In this document: positions 37,401 through 52,400 of the stretch, piece by piece
Numbering within the stretch: position 1 is the stretch's first letter
How the letters are laid out: every line of letters starts with the position of its first letter
DNA from: Rachycentron canadum
Taxonomy: Eukaryota; Chordata; Actinopteri; Carangiformes; Rachycentridae
Length of the DNA: 64,000 bases
Reading direction: 5' to 3'
NCBI GenBank assembly: GCA_038496675.1
Contig: CM076656.1
Coordinates: 1,583,445 to 1,647,444, forward strand
Notes under the pieces: model-generated
What the model saw: only the letters and a program-made list of their open reading frames with translations
The model's database searches: none
Told to the model about the DNA's origin: nothing
Program-made: the position numbers and the translations under genes

Positions 37401-40400
37401 AATCTGCAAACAGCACAAATAGATAGATGGGCACCAGGATTCATTGATTGGTCTTAAACTGCATGAGGAGGAGCCTCAGATAGTTTCAGAAATTGTGATA
37501 TGATAAGTGCATATTAGTGCTGTTTTTACAAATTTGCAGAATGTGTCCATTAAGACAACAACAACAACATTCAAACTGTACTAGACAAGAGGATCGACGG
37601 TAGGGATGTCAATGATGATGTTCAGTTTTCCGGGAAAAAGAAGAAAAGCAAAACAAAAAAAGCATGCAGACATCGTAGCGTGTTGCGGGCACGGAGGGAG
37701 ACTGAGGGTGAAGGCAGAGTGCCACAGTTGGCCTTTGCATGCAAGTGATGGACATGCAAGTTAATTCAAACACATACGCTTGTATGTGTTCAAATTAGAG
37801 TTACCACTAGGGCATCTACAGGTGTTCTAGCATGCAAGCAAAAGTTTGGCTACAGACAGTAACAGCTTCTTGATTGTTCCAAAGTAGGACTCTAAGAAAG
37901 TCGAGAACAGTCCAGGACTAAGTGGCAAACTTCCATGTACCTCGGTGGTCTGCTTTTGTATTTTCTCAGTCTCCAGCTTGAGTTTCTCCCTCTCAGAGGA
38001 GAGCTCTGAGACCAGGCTGCGGTACTCTACATTGCTGCGCTCACTGGTCTGCAACTGCAGCTGCAGGGCAGTTATCTGGGAGGAGAGCTCATCATCTCTT
38101 CCCAGTTTCGATCTCAAGAGTTCCTCTTTATCGTGACGTGCTGACCTCAGCTCCTCCTCCAGCTTCAGCCTCTCTTTGGTCTGGGTTTCTGTCATCACCT
38201 TCAGCCTTTGAAGCTCAGCAGAGTTCTCATTCAGTGCTTTGCTCTTCTCTTCTATAGTTCTGTAAAGACTCTCATTCCTGAGATTTGCCTCTTTGACTCT
38301 GGCCTGTTCCTGGAGTAGTTGTTGCTGCAGAGACTTCAGCTCGGCATTCAGCTGTTTCATGTTTTCGGCAGAGTTCTTATTTTGTCTCAAGCTTCTTTCC
38401 AGCTCCTCATGCAATCTAAGGCGCTCTTCTTCCCCTCTCTTTCCAGATATGCTGGTTTGTTCCAGGCTCTGGCGTAGTGAAGCGGTAGTGCTTGTGTACT
38501 CCGTCACAGTCATGAGGGACTTTTCCAGCTCTGCTTCTACCTGCCGTCTTCTGGCCACTTCCTCTTGGTTAGCCACCCTCAGACTCTCCAGCTGGCTCTC
38601 CAGCCCGTCTCTCACAGTCTGAACATCCTTAATGCGTCCCTGTAACCTGCTCACGTTTTGTTCTACTCTGCTTCGCTCCCTGCTCTCCCTCTCCAGCTCT
38701 AAACGAATCTTCTGAAGCTCCTCTTCGCACTCACTCAGCTGGGTCGCAGCCATTGATGAATTAGTTAGCTTCACCTGCAGCTGGGCCACAGTCTGTTCAA
38801 GCACATCTTGTCCTTCCTCTGTGGTTTTTCTCCTGCGGGTTTCCTCCTCTAGACTATGTGTGATGTAGGCCAGCTGCTCGCTCTTCTCCTGCAGGGCATT
38901 CATGGCCTCAGCCAGTTCTTCTTTGTATTTGCTGCTTTCCTGGTCTCTCTGCCTCATCAGCACCTCCACTTCACTTTCCAGCTCTCTCCTCCTGCGCCCT
39001 TCCTCTGTGATGACCGCACGCTGACTGTGAGATTCCTCCTCTGCCCTCTTTTTTTGGTCCTCAGCCTGGCTGAGGGACACCCTGAGCCTCCTGAGCTCCT
39101 CCTCCAAATTTCTCCTGTCTGCCTCCATCCTGTCATACTGCAGCTTGAGCTCAGCTGTACCATCGTCCCGCTGGGCTGCCAGTCTCTGGATGTCTGTGCG
39201 ACTGACGTGGATCTGGGATTCGTAGCTCAGCTTTAATTCATTGATCTCCGTACTGCATTGGCTCCTTACCTTTGATATCTCCTTCTGCAGCTCCTTAACC
39301 CTCGCTGATTCGTCATCCAGCTGCCGCCGCAGCAGTTCGATCTCATGATCCTTAGTGGACACACTCTTCTCCAACTCCACCTTGGACCAGCTGACTGACT
39401 CCAGCTCCTTCTGCCTCTTCCTCAGCACTGACTCATACTCCTCCTGCTGCTGAGTGTAGCGCTCCTCTGCCAACCTCTTCTTCCTCTTTTCTTCCTCGAG
39501 CAAGTAGTTGAGTCGTGTCACCTGATCGCTGAGGTCTGACAGCTGGGTCTGAGTGGTGCCTAGGCTTTCCCTGGTGGCGTTGCACTGCAGTGCCGTGTTT
39601 CGCTTCACCTCCTCCATCGACAGCAGCTGGTCTTTGGACTGGGACAGCTCCAGCTGGTAGCGGGTGACAGCATCTTCCAGCGATTTGTTCTTGGAGTTGC
39701 GTTCTTGAATATCCTCCCTCAGCTGGCGAAGCTCTTCCTCCAACATGTCAATCCTGGTGTTGCAAATCTGGATTCAAGACAAAGCAAAGAGATCTTGATG
39801 TAGTTCTGCAAAAACCCAGTAAATAGATTTTTTCTTATTTCAGTAATAGATTTGTAATAGGTTTATCTTCTTCATGAAATCACTCAACATTGAAAAATTT
39901 GTCTTATTGATTTTTTGGGCCACAGGCTGTGAACACATCTGATTTACACATCTCCCAGTCCAGTGTAATGCTGTATAACAATGGTCCACAACTGGTGCAA
40001 CTTTGAGGGTTCGAATTGCAACACATCAGAGTAATGCATCTTAATTTAAAATATATATATTCATCTATTCAATCTTAACATCAACTGGTCATTATGATGT
40101 AAACGTAGTCCTGGACAGGTCACTGATAAAAGGTAAAAAAAAATGATACGGTACCTTGAGCTCCTCCATGTTTTTGAGCAACTCTCCCAAGAATTTGTAG
40201 TAGTCACTGGACATAGTAAGCAGCTCCATGTAACGGGTCTGTAGCTGTATAGCCTGGAACACAGACAGAGCAAACGCAAGGATTAATTCATGTATCATCT
40301 CAGTGTGTTTTACAGATACATACAAATGGCAATGACCTCTCCTCAAACCCCTCCTTCAACCCATGAGACTAAAACAGAAAACTGTTTTTTTACTGGTTAC

Positions 40401-43400
40401 TGGTGGGTAACAACAAGCCAAAAGTTATATATTTGTTTTGGGTTCCACTGGCGTGCAGCTACCTCCTGATTAAGATCCATAGATGGCGACCTCAGCATTG
40501 TCCTCTTGATGGGGATGTTGAGCAAAGTCTCTAACCCAGATGTGTAAGAGGAAAGGTCTGTTTCATAGTCCTGTGAAGAGACGCAGCCATTGAAGTAGGA
40601 AGATAAAATGAAATAACCCATGTTGTGCATATAGGCTTCCTTACCTTGATAGCATTCACACAGGCCTCATTGTCCTTCAGCACACTGTCCACTGTCTCCC
40701 TCCTTGCTTTGATTTCTGTGTTCAGTGTCTGTAAATGTAAAGTTGTTAGATGTCTGATGACAGTGACTATAGACCCACAACACAATGAGCAAGTTAATTA
40801 AGCAGAAAACCTTCTGGATGTTGATATGGTCTTTCAGTGCTTGGACGCTGTCGATCTTTGTGGCCTGCAGGGCGTCCTGATTTTTCCGTGTCGCATCAAT
40901 CCATTCAATGAGGGAGGAGCTGGTTTGCTTGTAGTGTTGCAGCTGAGGCAGATACAGCTGCAGATCCCGGAGCCTAAGCAAGAGAAGAACTTGGCAATTG
41001 AAAAGAAAACTTCCTAACATCAGTGTCATTCTGAAGAGACACTTTCGTAACCACTCCTCTTTGAGAAATTTCATATTTTTTTATCAATTAATAACTGAAT
41101 CTATAAAATGCCTCAATATGTTATGTCATCTTGTGATTTCAGGGCTGAGGGTGTCACTATTTATTTAAGAAACTGTTGCTGATTCATTCGTCTGATGATT
41201 CCCTTGAGTATGAATTGACTAAATAACTGTGTCCAGCTATGACCACTGTGACATCAGGGTCTGGAGCATGTTTTAAAAAAAAAATTAACATGAGATAATT
41301 TTCTTTACTGATCCAAAACATCGTACTTGTGATCCATGTATTAGAATTTATGAGATGACTTGATTTATTAAATATGACCCACAGAGCATGAACATTTATT
41401 TTGTGAAACTGGGCCTGAACTAATATTTATGACCTCAGGCGTGTGATTAACTGGGTGACAACAAAGAAGACACCGGTGTGTCTGACCCCTGATCCATGCA
41501 GGTCTTCAGGATGGTGTGACAGTCAGTTACTGGGAAACATGGACAGTTCCTGGTATAAAACGTGCATGAGTGAGAGAAACATACCTGGTGTCAATCTGTC
41601 CCTGGATCCGTCTCCAGCGGTCCAACAGCAGTCCCGCCTGCTCTGTGTATTTTGACAGGCAGAGGTCACACCTGTGGAAAGCGCTGCCCACCTGGTAGTT
41701 CCAGTGGCTGGCCTTTCCCAACTCTGCCTCCATGGAGCCCAGAACGTCCCTCTTCTGTTCCAGCTCTGCTTTAATATTCTACACATCAACAACACAGAAA
41801 ACAACAGTCAAAAGAGACACCCCCTGAATCACAAGGAGTCACTGCTCAGTAATGGGAATCATTGGCTGTACTAGACACAACAAAGAACTCCCCAGTCTTC
41901 TCACAACAGCTTTTATAAGTCACTGAGCCATGTGTTAACACCCATTGGTATTTTATCCGTGCTGCAGTTTGCCAGCTGCAAAGCCGAGTGGCAAAGAAGA
42001 AAGAGCCAGAAAAGGACGGTTTTCTTTGCATCTTTTCTCCACAATCGATAATAACTGCAACATTTTCACTGCAGTATGTACGAAAATTCAATACATCTTA
42101 AAGTACCTCCAAGGTCAACATATATTCCTCCACTTCACTTGGCGACAGAGAAGTGGTCTCCTTCTCCGTCAGTCTCGCTTCATGAACTTTCACTAAGTCC
42201 TCAGCTCGTGCCACACTCTCCAGCATGTCCCTTAGAGCCTGCAGCCTGATAAAGACGAAGAGATGAAGGAGAGGAGGCGAAAGTAATTACAGAAATATGA
42301 GGGACATTTATTTTTTTAAAGATGTGGGTGAACTATGTATGAATATCGTCTGCTGGAAAAGACAACTTTGATCTAAGCTGTTAAAACTGAAGGTGCTCCT
42401 ACAATTAGAGCATCACCTTTTGTACATAAATAACTATTGAGCTGTATCTAATCTTAAATGTCTGTTTAACTCCTAAAATAAGTGGTGAACTCACAACTAT
42501 AGCTCCTCTTGGAGGTTAATAATGTCTTTCACACACAGCAGTCGGACTTTAGAATAACCAAGCTCAATAAAAAGCAGTTTCAAATAGTAAAGTATTGACT
42601 GTTCTACTCTTGATATTGTGTATGAAGCATGTCATTTAATTCCTGAATGAACACAGTCTGAGTTTGTTTGTGTGCTGTACCTCTCTAGGTAAGATGAAGA
42701 GCTGCTCTCCAGACTGCCCAGTCTTTCGTCGATAATTTCAATCTCACTGCGGAGGAACTGGGCTTTGTCGGCGTCATTTATGCCTTCCAGTTCCTTGAGG
42801 ATACTCTGTTTCAGACGCATGTAATCCTCATGGATGGAGGCTGTGTCACGCTGCACCGCCTGGTAGAAAACACGCAAATACAGTTACTTACTACAGTTAT
42901 GACCCAGGTATTTGACGTGTTCTTAATGCAACATGTTTGTCTGTTTTTCTAGTATTTCTATGTGTGTCTACCTCAATCTGTGTGATCTTTAGGCCACAGT
43001 CGTGCACCCCATCTTCTCCGAGGCAGATATGAATGTGCTGACTCAGCAATCCCTCAGTGGCCTCCAGCCTCAATCTGAGCGCGTGCAGCTCTGACAGGCT
43101 ACGGGAAGAGGACACCGTTGTCTTCTTCTTCCCTCCCTCCGTCTTGGTCACTTTCCCCTCCTTCCTGCTCACCTGCTCTTTCTTCACCTCTGTTTTCTTT
43201 CCTGCCTGTTTTCGCTGCTCAGCTTGCCGCCGCTCTTCTTCGAGCCTCATGGCGTCGGCTTCGTCAGGAGCCTGTTGTTCCTGCTGCTGTATTATAATCA
43301 CACGCTGTTGTTGCTGCTGTAGTTCTATTTGTTTCTGATGTGCAACTGTAGATAGATATAAAACATGATTTTAGACTGCTGAGGTTACAAGGAGACTTTG

Positions 43401-46400
43401 TACAGATTGTTGGTTGTTGGTTACAAAACATTTGGGATTTTCTGTGCTTCAAATGCACTGTACATTTAGGAACAGTTGAATTTGTGGTGTACACAGTATT
43501 TTGTAATACTAACTGTAAGCAGGCAGCTGCACCACCAGCTGGTCGTAGTGGGCCTGGGCTCCGCTGTACTGGTTCTCGATGCTTCTCTTGTCATCGTCAG
43601 CAAACATCTGAGAGCCGTGGCTGTTCAGTTTGAACTCCTCATAGTGAGTCTCCAGGTTCTTGATAATTTTGCGATACTCTTCAGGATGCATCTTGGCCAA
43701 CTGAACACAAACACAAACTTATTATTATGTTTGACTTTGGTCCAAACAACATCAGAAACAGCTAAGGACTAAACTAAGGAAAACATGAGTAAAACCACTT
43801 CAATCAAAACACTCCAGTTATAATAATAATAATGATAACAATTTCATTTAAGTTTGGCATTTTATGTGGTATAATATATATTGGTTTGTAACTGGAGTGG
43901 TGCAGGTATGCTTTAGTCTAAAGCTGGAGGTTCGGTGTTGGAAGTTGAAATATAAATGAGATTGCAGTATGGTCAGGTGCAATATCCAAATCGCAGCAGT
44001 GGCATTTTTTTTAGCTTGGCTGCTTAGATATCTCGTAAATTATTAACACTCTAAAACTGACTTTAAACTTTAATATCATGGAAACAAAAAAAGGAAATAG
44101 GATCTGGCAACGGCTTTTTTTTTTTAGTTTATACCTTGCATGTATTTTCAAAATAAAATGTAAGACTTGCTGAGGTAAGTACGTGTGCTGCCCTGGATGA
44201 TGCCAAACTGTCTTGAGAAATAAGAGTGTGGCGCTGGTTTAGACTGGATTATGTTTATGTACAAGGGGCATGATAACCTGAAACCTCTTTGTGACTCCTT
44301 CACTCCTTCATCCTTCCACACAACCGAGACTGATGTCTCTGTAGAGTGTGTTTTTCACTCACCATGGAGATGGTGAGGGAGTTGATGTGCTTGATGTCCA
44401 GGAGACAGTACTGCCAAGCGATGAGACTCTTCACGTTGATGTACAGCTGATTCCAGATGGACAGGATGGCCTCGTAGTACTGCTCGTTCCTTCAGATAAC
44501 ATTTAAACCTTTACTCACAGTAAAAAGACTTTCTTTCCAACCAAGAACTGACTGTGCATCAGTTTCATATCTCCCTCAACTCCACAAACAAACAACTGTG
44601 CGTCTCACTTGTTGGCGAGGCTGACACCGAGCGGGTTGGGTGGTGGTATGATCAGACACACAGACGGGACCAACATATCGAGTCCACCAGGGCCAGTCAC
44701 CTCCCACTTGCTGCGCTGACTGTTGTCTTTCAGGATGGCCTCGTTGCCCTTGTTGATCACTTTCTGAAAAGCGCAAGGACAATGATTTTCACCCACAGAA
44801 ACAATGCAGAGTTGCATCTGGCTTGATTTGACAGGCTCAGGTTTCCCTGCAGATTAAGGAAACCCACCTGGTCCTGTTTGAAGTCACACAGAGCCTTGAC
44901 AATGATGGTGCCGCTGCTCTTCTCCTCTGGGTTTCTGGGTTTCAGTCTCACGATGCTCTTTGACTTGTTCACCAGATGCTGAACCTGCCTCTTGTTTTCC
45001 ATAATCTTCTCCTTCTCCCTCTGGAGATACATGAAAAAAAAAATGTTGAGTGAGTAGATCAATGATGTTAACAAACTGTGGCTCATTAAAAAAAACTGCA
45101 CAAGGAATAAAAGGGTAAAGGTTCTCTAAAAAAATAACATATAACTCAACAAAATCACAGCTCAGCCCTTTAGCCCTTTACTTTTTCTCTAAAAGGTCTG
45201 AGGTCAGACGGTTTATCCTCCTTCAGGATGACCCCACTTGTCTTGTCTAAAGCCCAGCTGATCTGCTCTCAGAGGCTAAAGAGTCCGAAATACCTCCAGA
45301 CCCCTGAGCAGCTCCAGGAGGTTCTCCAGAGACGTGTTCTTGTCACAGGTGAACTTCTTACGAACGCTCTCGTGTTCCTTCTGCAGGGTGCTGTACGTCT
45401 CATTGGCCTCTTTGAAGAACTACAAGAACAAACACAGACAGGACACGTAGAAAAATGAAATCATTTTATATTTATATTTTATTATTTATGACTGGATTTC
45501 CCCACAGTGTTTTATACTGGACAGGCTGAAATACGACCATGTCTAAATAATGTGCATGCTGGTGTAAATAGGAGGGAGACTGACTACTCTGCACTTCCTG
45601 AGTTGGAGAAAATAATACAAATGAGCAGCAGCAAAGACAGTTGCTGCAATGTGATGCAGAATTCAACTGCACATCCACTTGTATTTTGTTATCCTTGCTG
45701 TCACCACTGGAAGTTGAGGCTCCATCAGGACATGACCATGGATGTCAAAGTCTGACTAAATCACAACCTCTGAGTTTTAAAACTAAAACTGGATGCTGGG
45801 GAGTAAACGTATGAAAAGAGATGTAGATGTGGTATGGACGTAGTCTTTGACATGAAGCTTCTTAGCAGTTTCACCATAATAATACTGAACACAGAAGCAA
45901 TACTATGGTGGATACTAACTGGAAACAACACGAGAGCTGTGAGTCAAAACAGTGAGGTTATGAGCCGTAAGGCTGAAACAACAAGCTGAAAGGCACTAAA
46001 AAGCTTCATAGAGCAGAGGTCCCATGATGATTGTCTTTGGGTTTGTCACACAGACTAACACCCTTCACATTACACTAAACAAATCCATCTGTTGTCAATG
46101 TAAAAATATTGATCAGAGCAGCTTTAAGTTGTGTGTTTTGCCTTTCTACCTGGTTGTAAGCTGCATTTTCCTTCAGATGAACATCGATGCATTTTGTGAT
46201 CTGAAGGAGCCAACTCCACTGAGTCTGCAGTGTGTCTTGATAAGCCTGGAAGAGATGAGAAATGTGAAATGATCAAAAAGAACAAGGCTCCTTCTGGCAC
46301 ACGTATAAATGCAGTGTAATCACAGCTTATTGTTTGCTCCATAGAAAGACACAAGCTTGGTCCACACCTCGATCTTGTCTGAGGCTGGGTGGCCGTTCTT

Positions 46401-49400
46401 CAGGAGCATATCCACTTTGGCTTTCAGTTTGTTCAGGTCCTTCTCTTTGTCCTCCAGGGCACTCATCAGTTTCTGTTGTATAAGAAGAGGTTTAGCAATC
46501 AGACTCGAGCGGCATCGCTCCAAGGAGATGACAGACTGCAGCTGCCAAAAATATAATCTAGCACAGATGATTGCTCTCTTATGAGATTCAGATTAACTTC
46601 ATAAAAAGGCATTAGTGCCATATAAGCTCATAGGATTTTTCCAAAAATGTTAATCGACTTGAATGAAGCTCAAATTAGAACATGGATTCCTTTTAGTATG
46701 AACCTATTCCCAGTCATCCTGTGTGTGTTTCACTAACCGAGTAGCTCTCCTGCTTCTTGGGGATGTACTGGTCGATGTTCTTGTCTCCCCAGTCGAACAC
46801 CAGCTCCTCTTCCTCTCTGTCGTTCACCCACATGATCTCTTTGGATATTTCCTGAATGACCTTCTGCAGTTCTTGCAGCTGCTGCATCCGATCAAATGAA
46901 AATTGCTGGAGAGGAAAAGAGAGTTTAGATGCAAAGCCAACAGTTGACCTTAAAAATAGGCAGAGATGAGCATCTGTTTCCCTTCACCTGCAAACTGTCC
47001 CACTCCTGCTCCAGAGCGTGAAGATTCCCTTTGTCTCCTTTCTTAATCTGTGGGAAGAGAATCATGCTGATTTGGTTAGAGGCCCCTTAACATGTTACCT
47101 TAAAAATACAGAAGAACAGGAGGCACTGTGACACAAAAATCCCTTAAAATACACTTCACTTATTTATCCAATAATCGATAATATAACAATCAAAGCTGAG
47201 GTGAGTTTGGCAGCCAGAAAGCCTTAAAGTTTGTAAAGAAGTTCCTTAAAACACACTTTAATGTTGAAAAACAAGGAGCAGAATTTTAAAGGCTACATTT
47301 CTTTTCCCTTTAATTTCGTTAACATCTTGTATTATTAATTGGAGGTTAAATGCAAAACATGTCACAAACTAAACCCCAAATTTCAGAAGCACTTAATGAG
47401 AAAATGTATTTGTTGCTGCAGCTTTATTAGAGTAATGTTACAGGTTTCAGAGTAAAATCGGTTAAAATATTAAATACTGGTTCCATCATATGATCTAACA
47501 TTGTTGCTTCATACATCAACATATTTTATCAAATCTTGGACAAACTCCCTCCTTCAAATAGATTCAGTGAACTAAATTAAATTAAATCCAGAACTTCTCG
47601 AGAGAGTCTTGTGTTAAACTGACAAGATACATCAAATTACGATCCTCTCTAAAGTAATTATGTTTAATTTATGTTCAATTCAGTCTATGTTCATCGGCCT
47701 GTGTTGACAGACTGTAGTAAAATTTGGAGCAAATTCAGGAACAATTTATTTGTTTTTGGCGTAGACGCAACATATTTTCATTGGATTTCTTCATGTAGTT
47801 GTTATTTATTGCCTCAAAAACTGCTGCACTTGCTGACACGTGCATCCCATGTGCAGACTTAACAATGTGATGTTCATTTCCTACGGCAATATTGACTTAT
47901 TTAGAGGAGCATGCAGCATTGACAGATATTTTTAGTTGTCTAATACAAAACATGTTAAACGTATAAAGGATTATTGGGACAAATCCCGTTATAAATCCCT
48001 TATTTTTCCATGCAGCAGCAGTGATGAAAATGTGATGTGGCCCACAGTGTCTGCTGAGAGCAGACTGAACCCACCAGGTCGTCCTTGGCTCGATCCACCT
48101 CCAGGCTCCTCTGGATGGAGCTGTGAAACTTCTGGTGGCTGTAGAGCTGCTGCTCAATGGCTGCAGGGTCGTCTCCCCAGGAGGCAGTTTCAATCAGACG
48201 CTGAAATACAATTTTTAAAAAAAAAGGGAATACATTGAATAACACCAGCAGGTGGAGGCAGAGAAACAGGTTTTCTCAGGAATTCTCCTCTTTACGAATC
48301 GACCAGGGAAAATAGGTCAGAATAAGACCTTTCACTGTGTCTCTTTTTCGTCAGGTCCTCATAAATGTATTGTTGTCAGCGTCAGGATCGACTGCTGCCA
48401 GCGCTGCCACGTCAGTCCAGTGTCTGCCCCAACACAGAGGAGCTCTTCTCATTCTCTTACCTTCCTGTTTGTGTTTGGATAGTTCACCTGTGCCTTTTAC
48501 CTTATCCAGCAGTAACGTCCACTGTTTCTCTTCATTACAGGCCCTTTGTTTTGAATACTGTGTTGTTAATCGTCTGCACAGTGTATTTTCCACAGTGCAT
48601 CAGTGCTTTGATGTTTTAGTTGAGTAAAAGCAGCAAACCCACAAAATAATCTGTTAAAAGTTTAAGTCCTGAATTCAATGCTTTACTTTAGTAAAAGCAC
48701 AAGCCCAAAGTATGGAAAATATGAAGTTAATTTTACTGGCTTCATAAACTTTTAAAACGAAAAAATAAATACAATAAAATGTTTCTTTAATAAAACATCA
48801 GAATTTGTTTTTGGATTACAGTTTGTAGGATTAACCTCAATAGTGGAGTAAAAAGTACAATATTTGCCTCTGAGATGTTGTGGAGTTTAAACTATAAAGT
48901 TTAAAGTATAAAGTGGCATAAAACAGAAATACTCAACTAAAAGTACCTCTGAACCCAAGTACAGTAACTGTACTGATTTACTTTTCACTGTTATGCATGA
49001 TTTCAATCCTTTGATCAAAGATCAGTGTTCACTTCCTCAAGGAGCTTCTTGAGGATTTATATTAGAACTAAGCTCAGGTCAAGTCCGGTTAGTTAGGTTT
49101 CATCGGCTGGAAATGAAGATGGACGTAGTCGAGTCAAGATGCATACCATTTGTGGCAAGTATACGCTCACCAACTTGTCATTCAAAAGGGCCACACCCTC
49201 AATTAATCCTTAATAAAATGTAAACAGGTGAGTTATATAAAACTTGACATCCCAAACAGTCTATGGGGACTGAATCACCGTAGGAGCCAGACTCTAGTGG
49301 TCATTAGAGGAACTGCAGGCTTTGACACTAGCGTTGCTTCATTCTTCAGCCTCGGAGGTTGCTGCTTGGTTAGGGTTAGAGAAGTAGCTGTGTGTGTCTG

Positions 49401-52400
49401 TGCACAGACCTTCTGCTGAGAGATCCAGGCCAAAGCATCATTAAAACTCCTTCCAGGTTCCTCCCACCCTCCAGAGCTCCCTCTGTTGCTCCTCCTCCTC
49501 TGCACGGTGTCTGTCATGGCCATGTGGACGCCCTTCAGCTGGTCTTTACATATCTCCAGACTGCAGATCGAGAAGAAAGATAGGAGGACATCTGACAATG
49601 TTGACTGGTATCTACTGTGTAACCTTTCAGTTAAAGAGAAAATACAAAGCCAGGAGCAGAAAGAGAGAGAGGAGCGAAGGGGATCATTTCCTTACGTCTT
49701 GACCACGTTGTCGTTCGGCTGCCCCAGTTGCTTCAGGTCCATCGCGCAGCCCTTCAGCTGCTCGATCACCTCTTTGGCCATCGCCATGTTGTGCTCTGCC
49801 TCACCTGGTGCACTGCCCTGCAAGACCCAAACACAACATGTAAAGAGCTGCACAAGCTTGTTATGAAAAGGTGTTTCTACACATTAACCTACACTGTAAC
49901 TTCAGTAACTTTTTTTTTGTTTTGTTTTGTTGGTTAGTTTGTTGGTTAAGATGGAAAAGAGTGTGTCTGTCCGAATGGACACATGCTGATTTCTAACTCT
50001 CAGAACCTCAATAAATTGATGGAAGATAAAGAGCTGCACATAAACTGCTGTGCAGAGAGAAAAGCAAAGTATACATCTGCTTTTCTCCAGGAATATAATC
50101 CTGCACACTGCCAGTTTGTCTGCTTGCTTTGATGAGATGGTGTTTTTCCACTGGATGTGTGCAGCATTTCTCCCGTGTGTGTTTTATCAGCAGTTACCAT
50201 TCAAATTTCATGCCTTGCAAAAACTGTTAATGCGGCATGAATAAAATGTACCTGTTGCTTCTTTCAGCAAGTGTAGCGCTATTACTTTACACTGAATTAG
50301 TTGCAGTTTTCTCTGCATGTTTAAAGTGGTGCAGAGGAAAGACCATCAAACTGGTCTAGAAGTGATATTCAGTATTTGACCCATTTTGTGTCAGCAACAC
50401 AACAGGCAAATATATCACACGCCCACTGCATTCAAAAATACAACTGTGGGTTTTGCACTTGTGGTGAACTTCGCAGAAAAACAAATAAATCACAAGAAGT
50501 TGCTCAACACAAAGCAGAGGTGTGTGTGTGTGTGTGTGTGTGTGTGTTTCAGATTTAATGAATGCTTTAATGTTATTTTTGGTTTCTGTCCGGTGTTGGC
50601 ACCCACATCAAAGACTTAACCATCCACCAACCCGATTTACAACCTGGCCACATTTCTGTCATTCTTTCTGCCCCTATTCTGCCAACAGAGGAGCAGCTGC
50701 AACACAGTCCTTTTACTTTTTCAAGTGCAATCGAAACCTCCTGGAGGGGCTCTGAAACTAACAGGTTTTTACTTGCACTACAGAGGGAAAAGAGCCAATA
50801 AGTAACTGTAACCACACAACAACAAAAAAAAAAAGATGACTCACAGACTGAAGGGCGTACTCGGCTTTCTTCAGGTACTCCTGGCACCGGCCCTGCAGGA
50901 TCATGGCCCTCTGGTGGATGGCATTGAGGCTGGAGCCACTGCAGAGGGCAGCAGAGTAAACTCATCACCTCGGTTGACTTGTTACATTTACAGACATCAC
51001 CAACGCAAAAGTACAGTTTAGACCAGTGGTTCCCAACCTTTTAGACAATCTGAGTCTTAAAACGATGCTTATAGTTCTTCCTTTTCAGCTGTGACCCATT
51101 TCAACAGTTTTTGTGCATCAGACTGTTTCATTTGAATATTTTTAGTTGCCTGGAAAGGTAAAATAGGTTTGTTTCTAATTTCTTATCCATTTAAGCATAT
51201 CGCAGCCTAATACTGCAGGAACCACTGCCTCACAGGTTAAACTGCAGTTTCTCTTCATAATTTCCTTACAATTTCTTAGACATGGGTTTCCCTGTAGTTT
51301 ATATGGGGAATGTGAAACTAAAATTTCAGTTGAAACAACACATAGTTAAACTCCAATTATGCTTAAAAGTGGATAAATGCACAACTCACACAACAGATAA
51401 ATTATCTAACCTTTTAACAACAAAATCAATTCAAATATAAAAATGTTGGACTATTTAATTAACCTTTACTTTGATTTCAATTGTAGGATTTATGTGCACA
51501 TGCTTTATTAGTAACTTATGTTAACTAGTATTTTTTTAGTTTCGGTCAGTATTTGAAAACGTATGCACCATTTTCTCGACTTGGTTTATATCAATTTGTA
51601 GTGTCTTGTACATGAGGTCCCATTTTAACTGGGAGTAGAAATAACACATGACACAATGATATAATTCTCTTAATTAACATCAATTACAATATAGCCAGAA
51701 CTGATTCTCAATATTTGAGAGTTAATAAAAGTGATTAAAATATATCAGCAGAGTTTTTACTTAAAAAAAATAAAAAAAAATGCATGGAAAACAGATATCC
51801 AAACACAACAAGTTTTTAAAGTATGTGAGTTTGCACAAAGACCTTCATCGAAGCATGAGGATGACAATGCCTGCATCAGCCATTCATTCATATTAGCAGA
51901 TATATCGGCCCAGTCGATCTAGCTCTCAGTCTAGCTCTGTTTTATGTAACTGCAGGGATGTTCCTTTGAGAAACTAGCAACTCCGCTCTTTTTCCACCTT
52001 ATACCATTTTACTGGAACCTCTGTTAGCTCTGCTCTGCCTTCACCCTCTGCCCAGCCTCATCACGATTCATCTTAAAGGAGAGACAAAAGTGTTCATGTC
52101 AAACAACCTGTGATGGTGTCGGCCACATGCCCTCTCTGCCCTTTCCTTAACTACCACAGTGACATATTTCATCTGTTCCCTGGAATAAAGAGTGAGTGTT
52201 AAGCTGCTGCAGCAGTGGGAACTTCACACTTTATCGTGACCTATAAATCAAAGTGAGTGTTTCTCTCCAGGGAGGGAGGCTGCTGTTCAGAGAAGATCCT
52301 GATTTATGAGTTTTAAAATCTGCTAAGTGCAGTAGATATAAGTCATGATTAAGATATTTATTACAGTGCAGCTTTGTTTCATTATCACTGCACATTATCA

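Noticed and set aside
37942..39236. Plus-strand Ser/Leu-rich frames
   Set aside because: Antisense of the desmoplakin coiled-coil exon.
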